Part shown: positions 1 through 7,330 of the stretch, one piece after another
How positions within the stretch are numbered: the stretch's first letter is position 1
Layout: the number at the start of each line of letters is the position of its first letter
NCBI GenBank assembly: GCA_045660225.1
Contig: JAZRDK010000108.1
Coordinates: 1 to 12,669 of the forward strand
Length of the DNA stretch: 12,669 nt
Source of the DNA: Scatosoma sp045660225
GTDB taxonomy: Bacteria; Bacillota; Clostridia; Christensenellales; Borkfalkiaceae
Direction: 5' to 3'
Notes under the pieces: generated by a model
What the model saw: the letters and a program-made list of their open reading frames with translations, nothing else
Told to the model about the DNA's origin: nothing
The model's database searches: none
Translations under genes and position numbers: made by a program

Positions 1-136
1 TTACGACAGAACTAAGGCGGCCTACGACAAACTTATGCAAGCCGTTCAGCCCGTATTTGCGAAACAGTACCAAGCAAACGCAGGCGCGCAGGGCGCAGGT
101 AGCGGCGCAGGTGACGACACCGAATTCCATCAATAA
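1..136 (+). CDS. dnaK: Chaperone DnaK (Hsp70), C-terminal end only
   Basis: This is the 3' end of an open frame entering from the left edge; codons are in phase from base 2, leaving 44 residues before TAA at 134-136. The visible part is a charged helix (AYDKLMQAVQPVFAKQY) followed by a flexible Ala/Gly/Gln-rich tail ending DDTEFHQ. That is the layout of the lid helix and disordered acidic tail that close bacterial DnaK. DnaK is the ATP-driven Hsp70 that binds exposed hydrophobic segments of unfolded proteins in the cytoplasm, with DnaJ and GrpE as partners. The nucleotide-binding and substrate-binding domains are outside the window. The call rests on the tail type together with dnaJ directly downstream, the usual neighbour in Bacillota. 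No CIRCE/HrcA operator is visible here; it would lie upstream of the window. Confidence 0.88.
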   Translation, partial: YDRTKAAYDKLMQAVQPVFAKQYQANAGAQGAGSGAGDDTEFHQ

Positions 137-147
137 TTTTGTGTTCA

Positions 148-210
148 ACCCGTACACGGGTGGCTAAAAAGCGAAAATCGGGTTTGGCGAAAGCCAGACC
201 CGTAAACGCT
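148..210 (+). other. Structured dnaK-dnaJ intercistronic RNA (two hairpins)
   Basis: The 95-nt gap between dnaK and dnaJ can fold. A 5-bp hairpin pairs 148-152 with 157-161 around a TACA loop. A stronger hairpin pairs 179-188 with 193-202 (10 bp with one G-U) around a GAAA tetraloop, and 170-173 can pair with 207-210 outside it. No T-tract follows, so neither is an intrinsic terminator. Because the arms share ACCCG/CGGGT sequences, alternative pairings between the two hairpins are possible. A role in mRNA processing or differential expression of dnaK and dnaJ is inference. The dnaJ ribosome binding site lies just downstream and is not obviously covered. Confidence 0.6.
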
Positions 211-231
211 ATTTTATAAGGGAAACCGACC

Positions 232-1383
232 ATGGCAGACAAGAAAAATTATTACGATATTTTAGGCGTGGACAAAAAGGCTACGCCCGAAGAAATTAAG
301 TCGGCGTATAGAAAGCTGGCGATGAAATATCACCCGGATAGAAACCAGGGCAACGCGGAAGCGGCGGAAAAATTTAAGGAAATCAACGAGGCGCACGAAA
401 CGCTGTCCGACCAGCAAAAACGCTCGGCGTACGATTACGAGTTAGAACATCCCGGTATGGGGGGTTTCGGCGGTGGCGGATTTGGTGGATTCGGCGGTGG
501 TGGTTTTGAAGACATTTCCGACATTTTCAGCAGTATTTTCGGTGGCGGATTCGGTGGCGCGCAAAGGACGCCCCGTTCGGAAGTCGGCGAAGACATTGTC
601 CGCGAAATGTCGCTGTCGTTTATGGACGCTGCGAAGGGTTGCAAAAAGACCTTCTCGTACACGAGAAACGAGCCGTGCGTATCCTGCAAAGGTACGGGCG
701 CGAAAGACGGTACGGCGTTTACCACCTGTACGAAATGCCAAGGCAAAGGGATTATTCAACAGGTACAAAACACGATGTTTGGACGCACGATTCGGCAGGT
801 CGTTTGCCCGGATTGCGGTGGCGCAGGCAGGAAAATTACCGACAAGTGCCCCGATTGTAAAGGCAAGGGCGCGCAACGCAAGGAAACCACGGTTACCATT
901 GACATACCAGCTGGCGTAGACACGGGCAGTTATATGAAGAAACGCGGTATGGGTCAGGCTGCGCAAAACGGCGGTACGCCTGGGGATTTGATTATCCAGT
1001 TCCGTGTTGAGCCACATAAAATCTTTGTGCGCGAACGTTTCGATTTGCGCGTGGATTTGCCCATTTCCTTTAAGACGGCGACGCTTGGTGGCAGTGTCAA
1101 AGTGCCTACCATCGACGAAACGTTCGATTTTAATATTCCCGAAGGCACGCAAAGCGGTACGGTGTTCACCGTCCGCGGTAAAGGGATTCGCTCGGCGAGA
1201 AACGGCACGGGAAATTTGATTCTCCGTGTGATTGTGGAAGTACCTACCAAGCTTTCCAAAGAACAAAGGAAACAGTTGGAAGCGTTGGACAAAGACATCG
1301 ACTTAAAACAGCAAGAGCGTATGAAACGCTATGCCGACAACGTGGAAGCGTTGTACGGCGACAAGCCCTACGACAAAAAGTAA
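232..1383 (+). CDS. dnaJ: Chaperone DnaJ (Hsp40)
   Basis: DnaJ is the J-domain co-chaperone that delivers unfolded clients to DnaK and stimulates its ATPase in the cytoplasm. The 383-residue protein has all parts of a class I DnaJ. The N-terminal J domain (about 1-70) carries the HPD motif at 34-36, which is essential for DnaK stimulation. A Gly/Phe-rich linker follows at about 75-112. The zinc-finger region has four complete CxxCxGxG repeats: CVSCKGTG (149-156), CTKCQGKG (166-173), CPDCGGAG (192-199) and CPDCKGKG (206-213). The C-terminal beta-rich client-binding domains run to about residue 345. Length is normal for the family. ATG 232 is chosen because AAGGG at 217-221 is well placed. It follows dnaK by 95 nt and ends in a terminator, so it closes the visible dnaK transcript. 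Confidence 0.98.
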   Translation: MADKKNYYDILGVDKKATPEEIKSAYRKLAMKYHPDRNQGNAEAAEKFKEINEAHETLSDQQKRSAYDYELEHPGMGGFGGGGFGGFGGGGFEDISDIFSSIFGGGFGGAQRTPRSEVGEDIVREMSLSFMDAAKGCKKTFSYTRNEPCVSCKGTGAKDGTAFTTCTKCQGKGIIQQVQNTMFGRTIRQVVCPDCGGAGRKITDKCPDCKGKGAQRKETTVTIDIPAGVDTGSYMKKRGMGQAAQNGGTPGDLIIQFRVEPHKIFVRERFDLRVDLPISFKTATLGGSVKVPTIDETFDFNIPEGTQSGTVFTVRGKGIRSARNGTGNLILRVIVEVPTKLSKEQRKQLEALDKDIDLKQQERMKRYADNVEALYGDKPYDKK

Positions 1384-1387
1384 TCTA

Positions 1388-1412
1388 AACGACGGCAACC
1401 GCCGTCGTTTTT
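1388..1412 (+). terminator. Intrinsic terminator after dnaJ
   Basis: A 9-bp perfect stem, 1388-1396 with 1401-1409 (AACGACGGC / GCCGTCGTT), with an AACC loop runs straight into a T-tract. It sits 4 nt after the dnaJ stop and separates the chaperone transcript from fucI. Confidence 0.9.
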
Positions 1413-1536
1413 ATTTGGAGAAAACGCAATAGAGAAGAAATAGGAAGGCGTTTGCAGGGGGCAGGTATGCGTTGAAATGCAAAATTTGCTTTTAGGATAC
1501 AAGAAGAAAGGATTATCACTTTTTTTCAAAAGGTAC

Positions 1537-1565
1537 TTGATTTCCTTATAAATTTCGTGTATAAT
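1537..1565 (+). promoter_or_regulatory. Sigma-A promoter of fucI
   Basis: TTGATT (1537-1542) and TATAAT (1560-1565) are separated by exactly 17 bp. Predicted transcription start is near 1572, giving a leader of about 35 nt before the strong Shine-Dalgarno GGGAGG (1591-1596) and ATG 1606. The rest of the 1413-1605 gap holds no gene I can support. A short inverted repeat (GCAAA-A-TTTGC, 1479-1489) lies about 50 bp upstream of the -35. I see no catabolite-response element matching the cre consensus. Confidence 0.85.
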
Positions 1566-1605
1566 ATATGTAATATATTAAAAATTCCTTGGGAGGAAAT
1601 ACATA

Positions 1606-3414
1606 ATGGCAGAATCCAGACTGATCGGGAGCTATCCCGTAATCGGCATTAGACCCACTATCGATGGCAGACGTGGACCTTTGAAGGTTAGAGAAAGCCT
1701 TGAAGTGCAAACGATGAATATGGCGAAGAACGCGGCGAAGCTTATTTCGGAAAACGTGTTCTATTCCAACGGCGAGCCTGTAAAAGTGGTTATCGCGGAC
1801 ACGACGATTGGACGAGTTGCGGAAGCGGCGGCTTGCGCGGACAAATTCAAAAAGGAAGGCGTTGACATCACGCTTACCGTAACCCCTTGCTGGTGCTACG
1901 GTAGTGAAACGATGGACATGGACCCGATGACGATTAAGGCGGTTTGGGGCTTTAACGGCACGGAAAGACCTGGCGCGGTTTATCTTGCGGCGGTGCTTGC
2001 AGGTCACGCGCAAAAGGGCTTGCCCGCGTTTGGCATCTACGGCCACGACGTACAGGATTTGACGGATACGACGATTCCCTGCGACGTTGCGGAAAAGATT
2101 TTGCGTTTTGCGCGCTGTGCGGTTGCGGTTGCGACGATGCGCGGTAAATCGTACCTTCAAATCGGCTCGATTTGTATGGGTATTGCCGGCTCTATCGTAG
2201 ACGTGGAAATGTTTGAAGAATACCTTGGTATGCGCGTGGAATCGGTGGACGAAGTAGAAATTATCCGCCGTATGACGGAAGGTATTTACGACGCGAAAGA
2301 ATACGAAAAGGCGCTTGCTTGGATTAAAGCGAAATGCAATTCGGACTTCGATAAAAACCCCGAAGAATTGCAAAGAACGCCTCAGCAGAAGGAACAAGAC
2401 TGGGAATTCACGGCGAAGATGGCTTGCATCATCAAGGATTTGATGAACGGCAACAAAAATTTGCCTGCAGGTTGCGAAGAAGAAATGGTTGGACACAACG
2501 CGATTGCGGCAGGTTTCCAAGGTCAAAGACAATGGACGGATTTTTATCCCAACTGCGACTTCCCCGAATCGATTTTGAATTCTTCCTTCGACTGGAACGG
2601 CGCAAGAGAACCTTACGTTTTGGCAACGGAAAACGACACGTTGAACGGCGTTTCGATGTTGTTTATGAAGCTTTTGACGGGCAGAGCGCAAATTTTCGCG
2701 GACGTTAGAACGTATTGGAGCGGTGAAGCGATTAAGCGCGTTACCGATTACGATATCGAAGGCAAAGCGAAAGAAGCAAACGGCTTTATTCACTTGATTA
2801 ACTCGGGTGCGGCTTGCGTAGACGCTTGCGGTGAAGTGAAGGACGAAAACGGCAACGCCGTCATGAAACAATGGTGGAATATGACGGAAGAAGACATCGA
2901 CGCTTGCATGAAAGCGACGACGTGGCCGTACGCCGACCTTGGTTATTTCCGTGGCGGTGGTTATTCTTCGCGTTTCGTTACCCGTGCGGAAATGCCTTGT
3001 ACGATGATTCGTTTGAATATGGTAAAAGGTATCGGCCCCGTAATGCAAATTGCGGAAGGTTGGACGGTTTCCGTACCCGACGAAGTTACGCATAAGCTTT
3101 GGAAGAGAACGGACTACACCTGGCCTTGTACTTGGTTTGCTCCTCGTTGCGACGGCAAGGAAGGCAGTCCCTTCAAGACGGCATACGAAGTTATGAACAA
3201 CTGGGGCGCTAATCACGGCGCAATCTCTTACGGACATATCGGCGCGGATTTGATTACGATGTGCTCGATGCTCCGTATCCCCGTATGTATGCACAACGTA
3301 CCCGAAGACGATATTTATCGTCCTGCTTCGTGGAACGCGTTTGGTATGGACAAAGAAGGTCAAGACTATCGCGCTTGCCAGGCGTACGGGCCTATGTATA
3401 AAAATATTAAATAA
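1606..3414 (+). CDS. fucI: L-fucose isomerase
   Basis: FucI is a Mn2+-dependent cytoplasmic ketol isomerase that interconverts L-fucose and L-fuculose (and often D-arabinose and D-ribulose), the first step of L-fucose catabolism. The protein has 602 residues, against 591 in E. coli FucI. The catalytic and metal residues known in E. coli (Glu337, Asp361, His528) have clear counterparts: Glu342 in ATEND, Asp366 in FADVRTYWS with the same 24-residue spacing, and His537 in NWGANHGAISYGH. The C-terminus YRACQAYGPMYK is also typical. The start is supported by GGGAGG at 1591-1596. It is a single-gene unit with its own promoter and terminator; no fuculokinase, aldolase, permease or regulator gene is in the window. 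It lies between dnaJ and prmA, where Bacillus subtilis has no intervening gene. Identity is very secure; in vivo substrate (L-fucose or D-arabinose) is not settled by sequence. Confidence 0.96.
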   Translation: MAESRLIGSYPVIGIRPTIDGRRGPLKVRESLEVQTMNMAKNAAKLISENVFYSNGEPVKVVIADTTIGRVAEAAACADKFKKEGVDITLTVTPCWCYGSETMDMDPMTIKAVWGFNGTERPGAVYLAAVLAGHAQKGLPAFGIYGHDVQDLTDTTIPCDVAEKILRFARCAVAVATMRGKSYLQIGSICMGIAGSIVDVEMFEEYLGMRVESVDEVEIIRRMTEGIYDAKEYEKALAWIKAKCNSDFDKNPEELQRTPQQKEQDWEFTAKMACIIKDLMNGNKNLPAGCEEEMVGHNAIAAGFQGQRQWTDFYPNCDFPESILNSSFDWNGAREPYVLATENDTLNGVSMLFMKLLTGRAQIFADVRTYWSGEAIKRVTDYDIEGKAKEANGFIHLINSGAACVDACGEVKDENGNAVMKQWWNMTEEDIDACMKATTWPYADLGYFRGGGYSSRFVTRAEMPCTMIRLNMVKGIGPVMQIAEGWTVSVPDEVTHKLWKRTDYTWPCTWFAPRCDGKEGSPFKTAYEVMNNWGANHGAISYGHIGADLITMCSMLRIPVCMHNVPEDDIYRPASWNAFGMDKEGQDYRACQAYGPMYKNIK

Positions 3415-3427
3415 TCTTTTTACGTTT

Positions 3428-3463
3428 TACCGCGCAAAGCAGACTGCTTTGCGCGGTATTTTG
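3428..3463 (+). terminator. Intrinsic terminator after fucI
   Basis: A perfect 14-bp stem, 3428-3441 with 3445-3458, with a 3-nt GAC loop is followed by TTTTGTTT. This is the strongest hairpin in the first half of the window. It insulates fucI from the prmA promoter that starts only about 15 bp later. Confidence 0.93.
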
Positions 3464-3475
3464 TTTCTAAAATAC

Positions 3476-3504
3476 TTGCAAAACAAGGCGCTCCGTGTTA
3501 TAAT
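3476..3504 (+). promoter_or_regulatory. Sigma-A promoter of prmA-rsmE-mtaB-hinT
   Basis: TTGCAA (3476-3481) and TATAAT (3499-3504) are spaced by 17 bp, with an extended -10 TG at 3496-3497. Predicted start is near 3511, so the leader is very short. The AAGGAG ribosome binding site at 3513-3518 lies only a few bases from the transcript 5' end. Confidence 0.87.
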
Positions 3505-3525
3505 AAAAGGGTAAGGAGTTTGACT

Positions 3526-4476
3526 ATGAAATACATTGAATTGACGATTCATACCACCACCGAAGCCAGCGAAATCGTTTCGGATATTATGTGGAATTAC
3601 ACCGATTACGGCGTGACGATTTGCGACCGCGCGGATATTATTGCCCTGCAGACGGCGAAGGAAAGCACGTTTTGGGATTATATGGACGACGACCTTCTTG
3701 AAGAAAAGCAGACGGACGTGCTTGTAAAATGCTACGTTGCAACGGACGTATCCGACGAAGTGTTGCCTGCGATTTTGCGCGACGTGTTCGACGCGAAGGA
3801 AAGAAGCGAAGGTTGTATCCCTTTCGGTACGCTGGAAGACACGAAACGTACGGTGGACGGGGACGACTGGATTGACGTTTGGAAAAAGCATTTCCGTCCG
3901 ATTCATCTTGGAAAAATCGTCGTCGTGCCAGAGTGGATTGCCTACGAAGCGCAGGCGGACGAAAAAATCGTGTTGCTCGATTCGAATATGGCGTTTGGAA
4001 CGGGCGAACACGAAACGACGTCTATGTGCGTAGAACTGATGCAAGAATTTATTACGCCGAACACCGTTTGTATCGACGTCGGTTGTGGTAGTGGCATTTT
4101 GGGCATTTCCGCCATTAAACTCGGCGCGCCCAAGGCGTATTTGACGGACATCGACCCGATTGCCGTGGACAGCTCGTTACATAACAGTAAGTTGAACGGT
4201 GTGGACGATAAAACAATCGTCGCGCACGCGAATCTTTTGGATTCGACGGACGTGCAAGGCGACGTGATGATGGCGAATATCACGGGCGAAGTTTTGAAAT
4301 TGCTTGCTCCGTCGATTCCGAAAAACTTGAAAAAGGACGGCGTGTTGATTTTAAGCGGTATTATCGAAAGTCGTTTGCAAATGGTAAAAACCGCGTACGA
4401 AGACGTCGGTATGTCGGTGCAAAGACAAGTGCAAAAGGGCGACTGGTTTGCCCTGGTATTGAAACATAAACAGTAA
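3526..4476 (+). CDS. prmA: Ribosomal protein L11 methyltransferase
   Basis: PrmA is a cytoplasmic SAM-dependent enzyme that trimethylates ribosomal protein L11 (N-terminus and lysines). The 316-residue protein has the two-domain plan of the family. An N-terminal L11-binding domain covers about 1-110. The Rossmann methyltransferase domain has the PrmA signature AFGTGEHETT at 156-165, SAM-binding motif I DVGCGSGILGI at 184-194, and the catalytic-region motif ANITGE starting at 250. The start is ATG 3526, 7 nt after AAGGAG (3513-3518). An in-frame TTG at 3520 is only 1 nt from that Shine-Dalgarno, so it is not the start. It opens a tightly packed unit with rsmE, mtaB and hinT: the next Shine-Dalgarno (4475-4481) overlaps the prmA stop codon. 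Confidence 0.96.
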   Translation: MKYIELTIHTTTEASEIVSDIMWNYTDYGVTICDRADIIALQTAKESTFWDYMDDDLLEEKQTDVLVKCYVATDVSDEVLPAILRDVFDAKERSEGCIPFGTLEDTKRTVDGDDWIDVWKKHFRPIHLGKIVVVPEWIAYEAQADEKIVLLDSNMAFGTGEHETTSMCVELMQEFITPNTVCIDVGCGSGILGISAIKLGAPKAYLTDIDPIAVDSSLHNSKLNGVDDKTIVAHANLLDSTDVQGDVMMANITGEVLKLLAPSIPKNLKKDGVLILSGIIESRLQMVKTAYEDVGMSVQRQVQKGDWFALVLKHKQ

Positions 4477-4487
4477 AGGGGACTACC

Positions 4488-5207
4488 ATGTCTGCGTTGA
4501 AACGCTTTTTTGTAGACAAAATAGACGCCACGGTTATATTGACGGGCGAAGAATTTGAGCACGCGAAAAACGTGCTCCGTCTTGGTGTGGGCGATGAAGT
4601 GATATTGCTTGATAACAGCGGTAAGGAATTTACCGCCGTCATTTCCGAAGTGGGGAAAAAGCAAATGCTGTTAAATATCGTCCGCGAAGAAGTCGGGACG
4701 AGAGAAGCAAACGCGGACGTTTGCCTGTTGTTTGGGTACTTAAAAAACGCGGACAAAAACGAGTTTATCGTGCAAAAAGCGGTAGAGCTTGGCGTGAACA
4801 AAATCGGCGTGTTTTCTTCTGAATACTCGTCGGCGTATATGAACGCGAACAAGTTAGAGCGTTTGAATAAGGTTTCTAAAGAGTCCGCGAAACAATGCCT
4901 GCGCGCAACCGCGCCCGAAGTCGTCTACTTTGATACGCTTGAAAAGGCGTTTGGCTATGCAAACGGGTATGAAAACAAGCTGTTCGCCTGTGAGTTTGCG
5001 ACGGAAAGCAAATGCGACGTCGATAAACTTGTCGGCTCGACGGCAATCGTCGTGGGGAGCGAAGGCGGATTTTCTCGTGAAGAAGAAGTGCTGGCATCCG
5101 AATACGGATTTTCGTCCGTGACGCTTGGTAAACGCATTTTGCGTGCGGAAACGGCGGCGATTGCGTTGACGGGTGTCGTAATGTTCGTGTTAGGAGAGTT
5201 GCGCTGA
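4488..5207 (+). CDS. rsmE: 16S rRNA m3U1498 methyltransferase
   Basis: RsmE methylates N3 of U1498 in 16S rRNA at the decoding region, acting on assembled 30S subunits. The 239-residue length is usual. An N-terminal PUA-like RNA-binding domain (about 1-70, with LTGEEFEHAKNVLRLGVGD) is followed by a SPOUT-fold methyltransferase domain. That domain carries the knot motifs GSEGGFS starting at 190 and LGKRILRAETA at 213-223, both diagnostic for the family. The ribosome binding site AAAGGGG (4475-4481) overlaps the prmA stop. Its TGA (5205-5207) shares one base with the mtaB ATG, which implies translational coupling. The B. subtilis orthologue is yqeU, in the same order relative to prmA and mtaB. 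Confidence 0.96.
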   Translation: MSALKRFFVDKIDATVILTGEEFEHAKNVLRLGVGDEVILLDNSGKEFTAVISEVGKKQMLLNIVREEVGTREANADVCLLFGYLKNADKNEFIVQKAVELGVNKIGVFSSEYSSAYMNANKLERLNKVSKESAKQCLRATAPEVVYFDTLEKAFGYANGYENKLFACEFATESKCDVDKLVGSTAIVVGSEGGFSREEEVLASEYGFSSVTLGKRILRAETAAIALTGVVMFVLGELR

Positions 5208-6466
5208 TGAAAGCGGTGGTGTATACGCTGGGTTGCAAGGTCAACGACGTAGAAAGCGGTTCGATTATACGCGGTTTGGAAGAGATGGGGTATGCAGTTT
5301 CGCGTGAGATGGAAGACGCGGATTTGTACGTTATCAACACCTGCGCGGTGACTGCGGAAGCGGAAAGAAAAAGCCGTCAAACGGTGGGCAAGGCAATCAA
5401 GAAGGCAAAGGGTGCGAAAATTATCGTTTGCGGTTGCGCGTCAGAGAAAAACCCGTCCGCGTTTTTAGAAAAAGACGACACCGTGTACGCGGTGACGGGC
5501 GCAAAACGCAAAAACAAGGTGCTTGAACTTGTCAAACAAGGCTTGGCGGAAGAACGGCGCGGTGCGCATATTGAAGAAGAAAAAACGTACGAAGAAATGC
5601 CACTTCCGAAGTGTTTGAAAACACGAAATTTCGTTAAAATTCAAGACGGTTGCAATCGCTTTTGTTCGTATTGTATTATCCCGTATCTGCGCGGAAGAAG
5701 TCGTTCGCGCTCGGTAGAAAGCGCGGCGGACGAAATTTTGAAAAGCACGGCGCAGGAAACGGTGGTGACGGGGATTGACGTGTCCGAGTACAAGGACGAA
5801 AAGGGGTGCGACCTTGCCGATTTAATGCTTGCGGTAAAAGATGCGGACACGAGAATACGGCTTGGTTCGCTGGAAGTCAGTTTGATTACGCCTCGGTTTT
5901 TAGACGCCTTGAAACAAGTAAAACGGTTTGCGCCACAGTTCCATCTTTCCCTGCAAAGTGGTTCGAACGCGGTGTTGAAGAGTATGAATAGGCGTTACAC
6001 AAGAGAAGAATATTTACAAAAGTGTCAAATGATTTACGACGCGTTTCCGCTTGCGGGCATTACGACGGACATTATCGTAGGTTTTCCCACGGAAACGGAC
6101 GCGGATTTTGAAGAATCCCTTCGTATCGTTGAAGAAGTAGGATTTTCGCAAATTCACGCCTTTCCCTATTCGCCCAGAGAAGGTACGTTGGCGTATAAGA
6201 AGTATAAAGAACTGCCGTCCGCCGTCAAAAAGGACAGGGTAGAACGGATTTTGGCAAAGGGCGCGCAAGCAAAAGAAAAGTTTTTGAAAAAGTTGGTGGG
6301 CGAAGTTTTAGAAGTCGTGCCCGAGTTTTTTGAAAACGGATTTTGGGAAGGGTACTTAGAAAACTACGTGCGTGTGTACGTGGAAGGCGAGATGGCGAAA
6401 GAGCCCACCCGTGTATGCGTTGAATCGTTGTTTAAGGACGGCGTAAAGGCGTCGGTAGTAAAATAA
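5207..6466 (+). CDS. mtaB: tRNA t6A37 methylthiotransferase MtaB
   Basis: MtaB is a radical-SAM methylthiotransferase that converts N6-threonylcarbamoyladenosine at position 37 of ANN-decoding tRNAs to its 2-methylthio form. The protein (419 residues) has three parts. The N-terminal UPF0004 domain has the cluster cysteines Cys10, Cys46 and Cys77 (GCKVND, NTCAVT, VCGCAS). The radical-SAM core has CNRFCSYC with Cys149, Cys153 and Cys156. A C-terminal TRAM-like RNA-binding segment covers about 365-419. It is slightly shorter than B. subtilis YqeV (451 residues), with the difference probably in the C-terminal part. The start overlaps the rsmE stop by one base and has AGGAGAG at 5192-5198. Against MiaB, the gene order and the KVND/VTGIDVSEY motifs favour MtaB. 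Confidence 0.94.
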   Translation: MKAVVYTLGCKVNDVESGSIIRGLEEMGYAVSREMEDADLYVINTCAVTAEAERKSRQTVGKAIKKAKGAKIIVCGCASEKNPSAFLEKDDTVYAVTGAKRKNKVLELVKQGLAEERRGAHIEEEKTYEEMPLPKCLKTRNFVKIQDGCNRFCSYCIIPYLRGRSRSRSVESAADEILKSTAQETVVTGIDVSEYKDEKGCDLADLMLAVKDADTRIRLGSLEVSLITPRFLDALKQVKRFAPQFHLSLQSGSNAVLKSMNRRYTREEYLQKCQMIYDAFPLAGITTDIIVGFPTETDADFEESLRIVEEVGFSQIHAFPYSPREGTLAYKKYKELPSAVKKDRVERILAKGAQAKEKFLKKLVGEVLEVVPEFFENGFWEGYLENYVRVYVEGEMAKEPTRVCVESLFKDGVKASVVK

Positions 6467-6480
6467 AAGGAGTGAAAAGT

Positions 6481-6816
6481 ATGGAAAATTGTATTTTTTG
6501 TAAAATCGTTGCAGGCGATATTCCGTCGCCGAGATTGTATGAAGACGATAAGATGATTGTGATTCGCGATATTCAGCCGAAGGCAAAATTGCATTATTTG
6601 TGTATCCCGAAAACGCATTTTGCTTTGCTCAGCGAAATGGACGACGCGCGCGCGGAAATCGTGAAACATTGTTTTCAAGTAATTCCTACTTTGGAAAAAA
6701 CGCTTGGGCTTGACGACGGCTATCGCGTGATTATCAATCAGGGCGAAAACGGCGGTCAAACGGTGGCGCATTTGCATATCCACCTTCTGGGCGGTGAAAA
6801 GTTGGCAGATTTTTAA
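6481..6816 (+). CDS. hinT: HIT-family (HinT-like) nucleotide-binding protein
   Basis: This 111-residue protein belongs to the histidine-triad superfamily, branch HinT: small dimeric cytoplasmic hydrolases of purine nucleoside phosphoramidates and related adenylylated compounds. It shows the N-terminal ENCIFCKIVAGDIPS block with Cys4 and Cys7 (metal-binding in some members), YRVIINQGENGGQTVAHLH, and the catalytic triad HLHIHLL with His97, His99 and His101. The start is ATG 6481, 8 nt after AAAGGAG (6466-6472). The in-frame GTG at 6472 lies inside that Shine-Dalgarno and is rejected. Its ribosome binding site overlaps the mtaB stop, so it is the last gene of the prmA-rsmE-mtaB-hinT unit. In several Clostridia hinT here is followed by rpsU; rpsU is not present in this window. 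Confidence 0.93.
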   Translation: MENCIFCKIVAGDIPSPRLYEDDKMIVIRDIQPKAKLHYLCIPKTHFALLSEMDDARAEIVKHCFQVIPTLEKTLGLDDGYRVIINQGENGGQTVAHLHIHLLGGEKLADF

Positions 6817-6830
6817 TAAAAGCGTATAAC
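6802..6830 (+). promoter_or_regulatory. Possible promoter for the 6884 gene
   Basis: TTGGCA (6802-6807), inside the last codons of hinT, and TATAAC (6825-6830) are 17 bp apart. A transcript would begin near 6837, just upstream of the hairpin at 6847-6885, so this promoter would give a short-leader mRNA in which that hairpin folds first. It fits sigma-A consensus but overlaps coding sequence, so confidence is moderate. Confidence 0.5.
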
Positions 6831-6846
6831 GAAACAAATTTAGGCA

Positions 6847-6893
6847 ATAATCCTTCTCGCGACGGCTTGTCGTGGGAGGGATTATGTTTTTTT
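6847..6893 (+). terminator. Terminator of the prmA-hinT unit, overlapping the next gene's start
   Basis: A 17-bp stem pairs 6847-6863 with 6869-6885 (three G-U pairs), with loop GGCTT, followed by seven Ts at 6887-6893. It has the form of a strong intrinsic terminator. The descending arm contains GGGAGGG (6874-6880) and the ATG at 6884-6886, and the T-tract encodes Phe2-Phe3 of the next protein. It may therefore be both the terminator of the upstream unit and a control hairpin (attenuator or ribosome-binding-site mask) for the downstream gene. Confidence 0.85.
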
Positions 6894-7330
6894 GTCGTTG
6901 CAAAGTGTTTTTCAACGTTTTACTCGCATGTGGCTTTTTTATCGTAACGGCGTTTGTCGTGCGTTCGGCGACGGTGTGCAAATTTGCGGATATACAGGGC
7001 GAAAGGACGTTTTATTTGCGCTCGGCATCGTCTGAGGCGTGGACGAAAAGTGAGCTGGGTTTCTTTGATTGTTTCCGAGTGCAAGGCGAAAGCGTTTGTT
7101 TTTCCGTAAAGGGGGACGCGGAAGATGAAATAAAAAAATTGTTTGATTTGTACGGCGCGACGCTTGTTTTGGAAGAAGAAAGCGCGGGCGTTATTTCTTA
7201 TTACGGCTATACGCCAAAATGGCGCGAAAAAGTGGAAATCGACGGGGCGTGTATCAATCTACACGTCGCAATGCAGAAAAACGGGGGCGTAATTTCCGTT
7301 GGCTCGCCCGTTATTTTCGGTGGGTTTTGA
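6884..7330 (+). CDS. Small membrane-anchored protein, possibly YwmB-like
   Basis: The frame encodes 148 residues. A hydrophobic segment at about 8-30 (VFFNVLLACGFFIVTAFVV) is a signal anchor or uncleaved signal, so the rest probably lies outside the membrane. The C-terminal half has YYGYTP and ends INLHVAMQKNGGVISVGSP followed by a short aromatic tail. This recalls the end of YwmB-family proteins of sporulating Bacillota, but YwmB is usually longer, and I base this on pattern memory only. In B. subtilis ywmB lies near murA, spoIID and spoIIQ; here the next gene is a SpoIIQ-like peptidase, which fits. ATG 6884 is chosen for GGGAGG at 6874-6879, only about 4 nt away; both lie inside a terminator-like hairpin. 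An alternative GTG at 6905 has no visible Shine-Dalgarno and would start directly in the hydrophobic segment. That the frame is a gene is likely; function is not established. Confidence 0.6.
   Translation: MFFCRCKVFFNVLLACGFFIVTAFVVRSATVCKFADIQGERTFYLRSASSEAWTKSELGFFDCFRVQGESVCFSVKGDAEDEIKKLFDLYGATLVLEEESAGVISYYGYTPKWREKVEIDGACINLHVAMQKNGGVISVGSPVIFGGF

Noticed and set aside
442..1266. 274-codon open frame on the - strand across dnaJ
   Set aside because: It is a shadow of dnaJ: the translation is low-complexity Arg/Ala/Thr-rich and no ribosome binding site supports it.
1413..1605. Catabolite repression (cre) site or CIRCE element before fucI
   Set aside because: No match to the cre consensus and no TTAGCACTC/GAGTGCTAA pair in this gap or elsewhere in the window.
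1546..3363. 605-codon open frame on the - strand across fucI
   Set aside because: It mirrors the fucI coding strand over nearly its full length. Its translation is rich in Arg, His and Phe with no recognisable domain, and fucI itself is certain. It is a codon-bias shadow.
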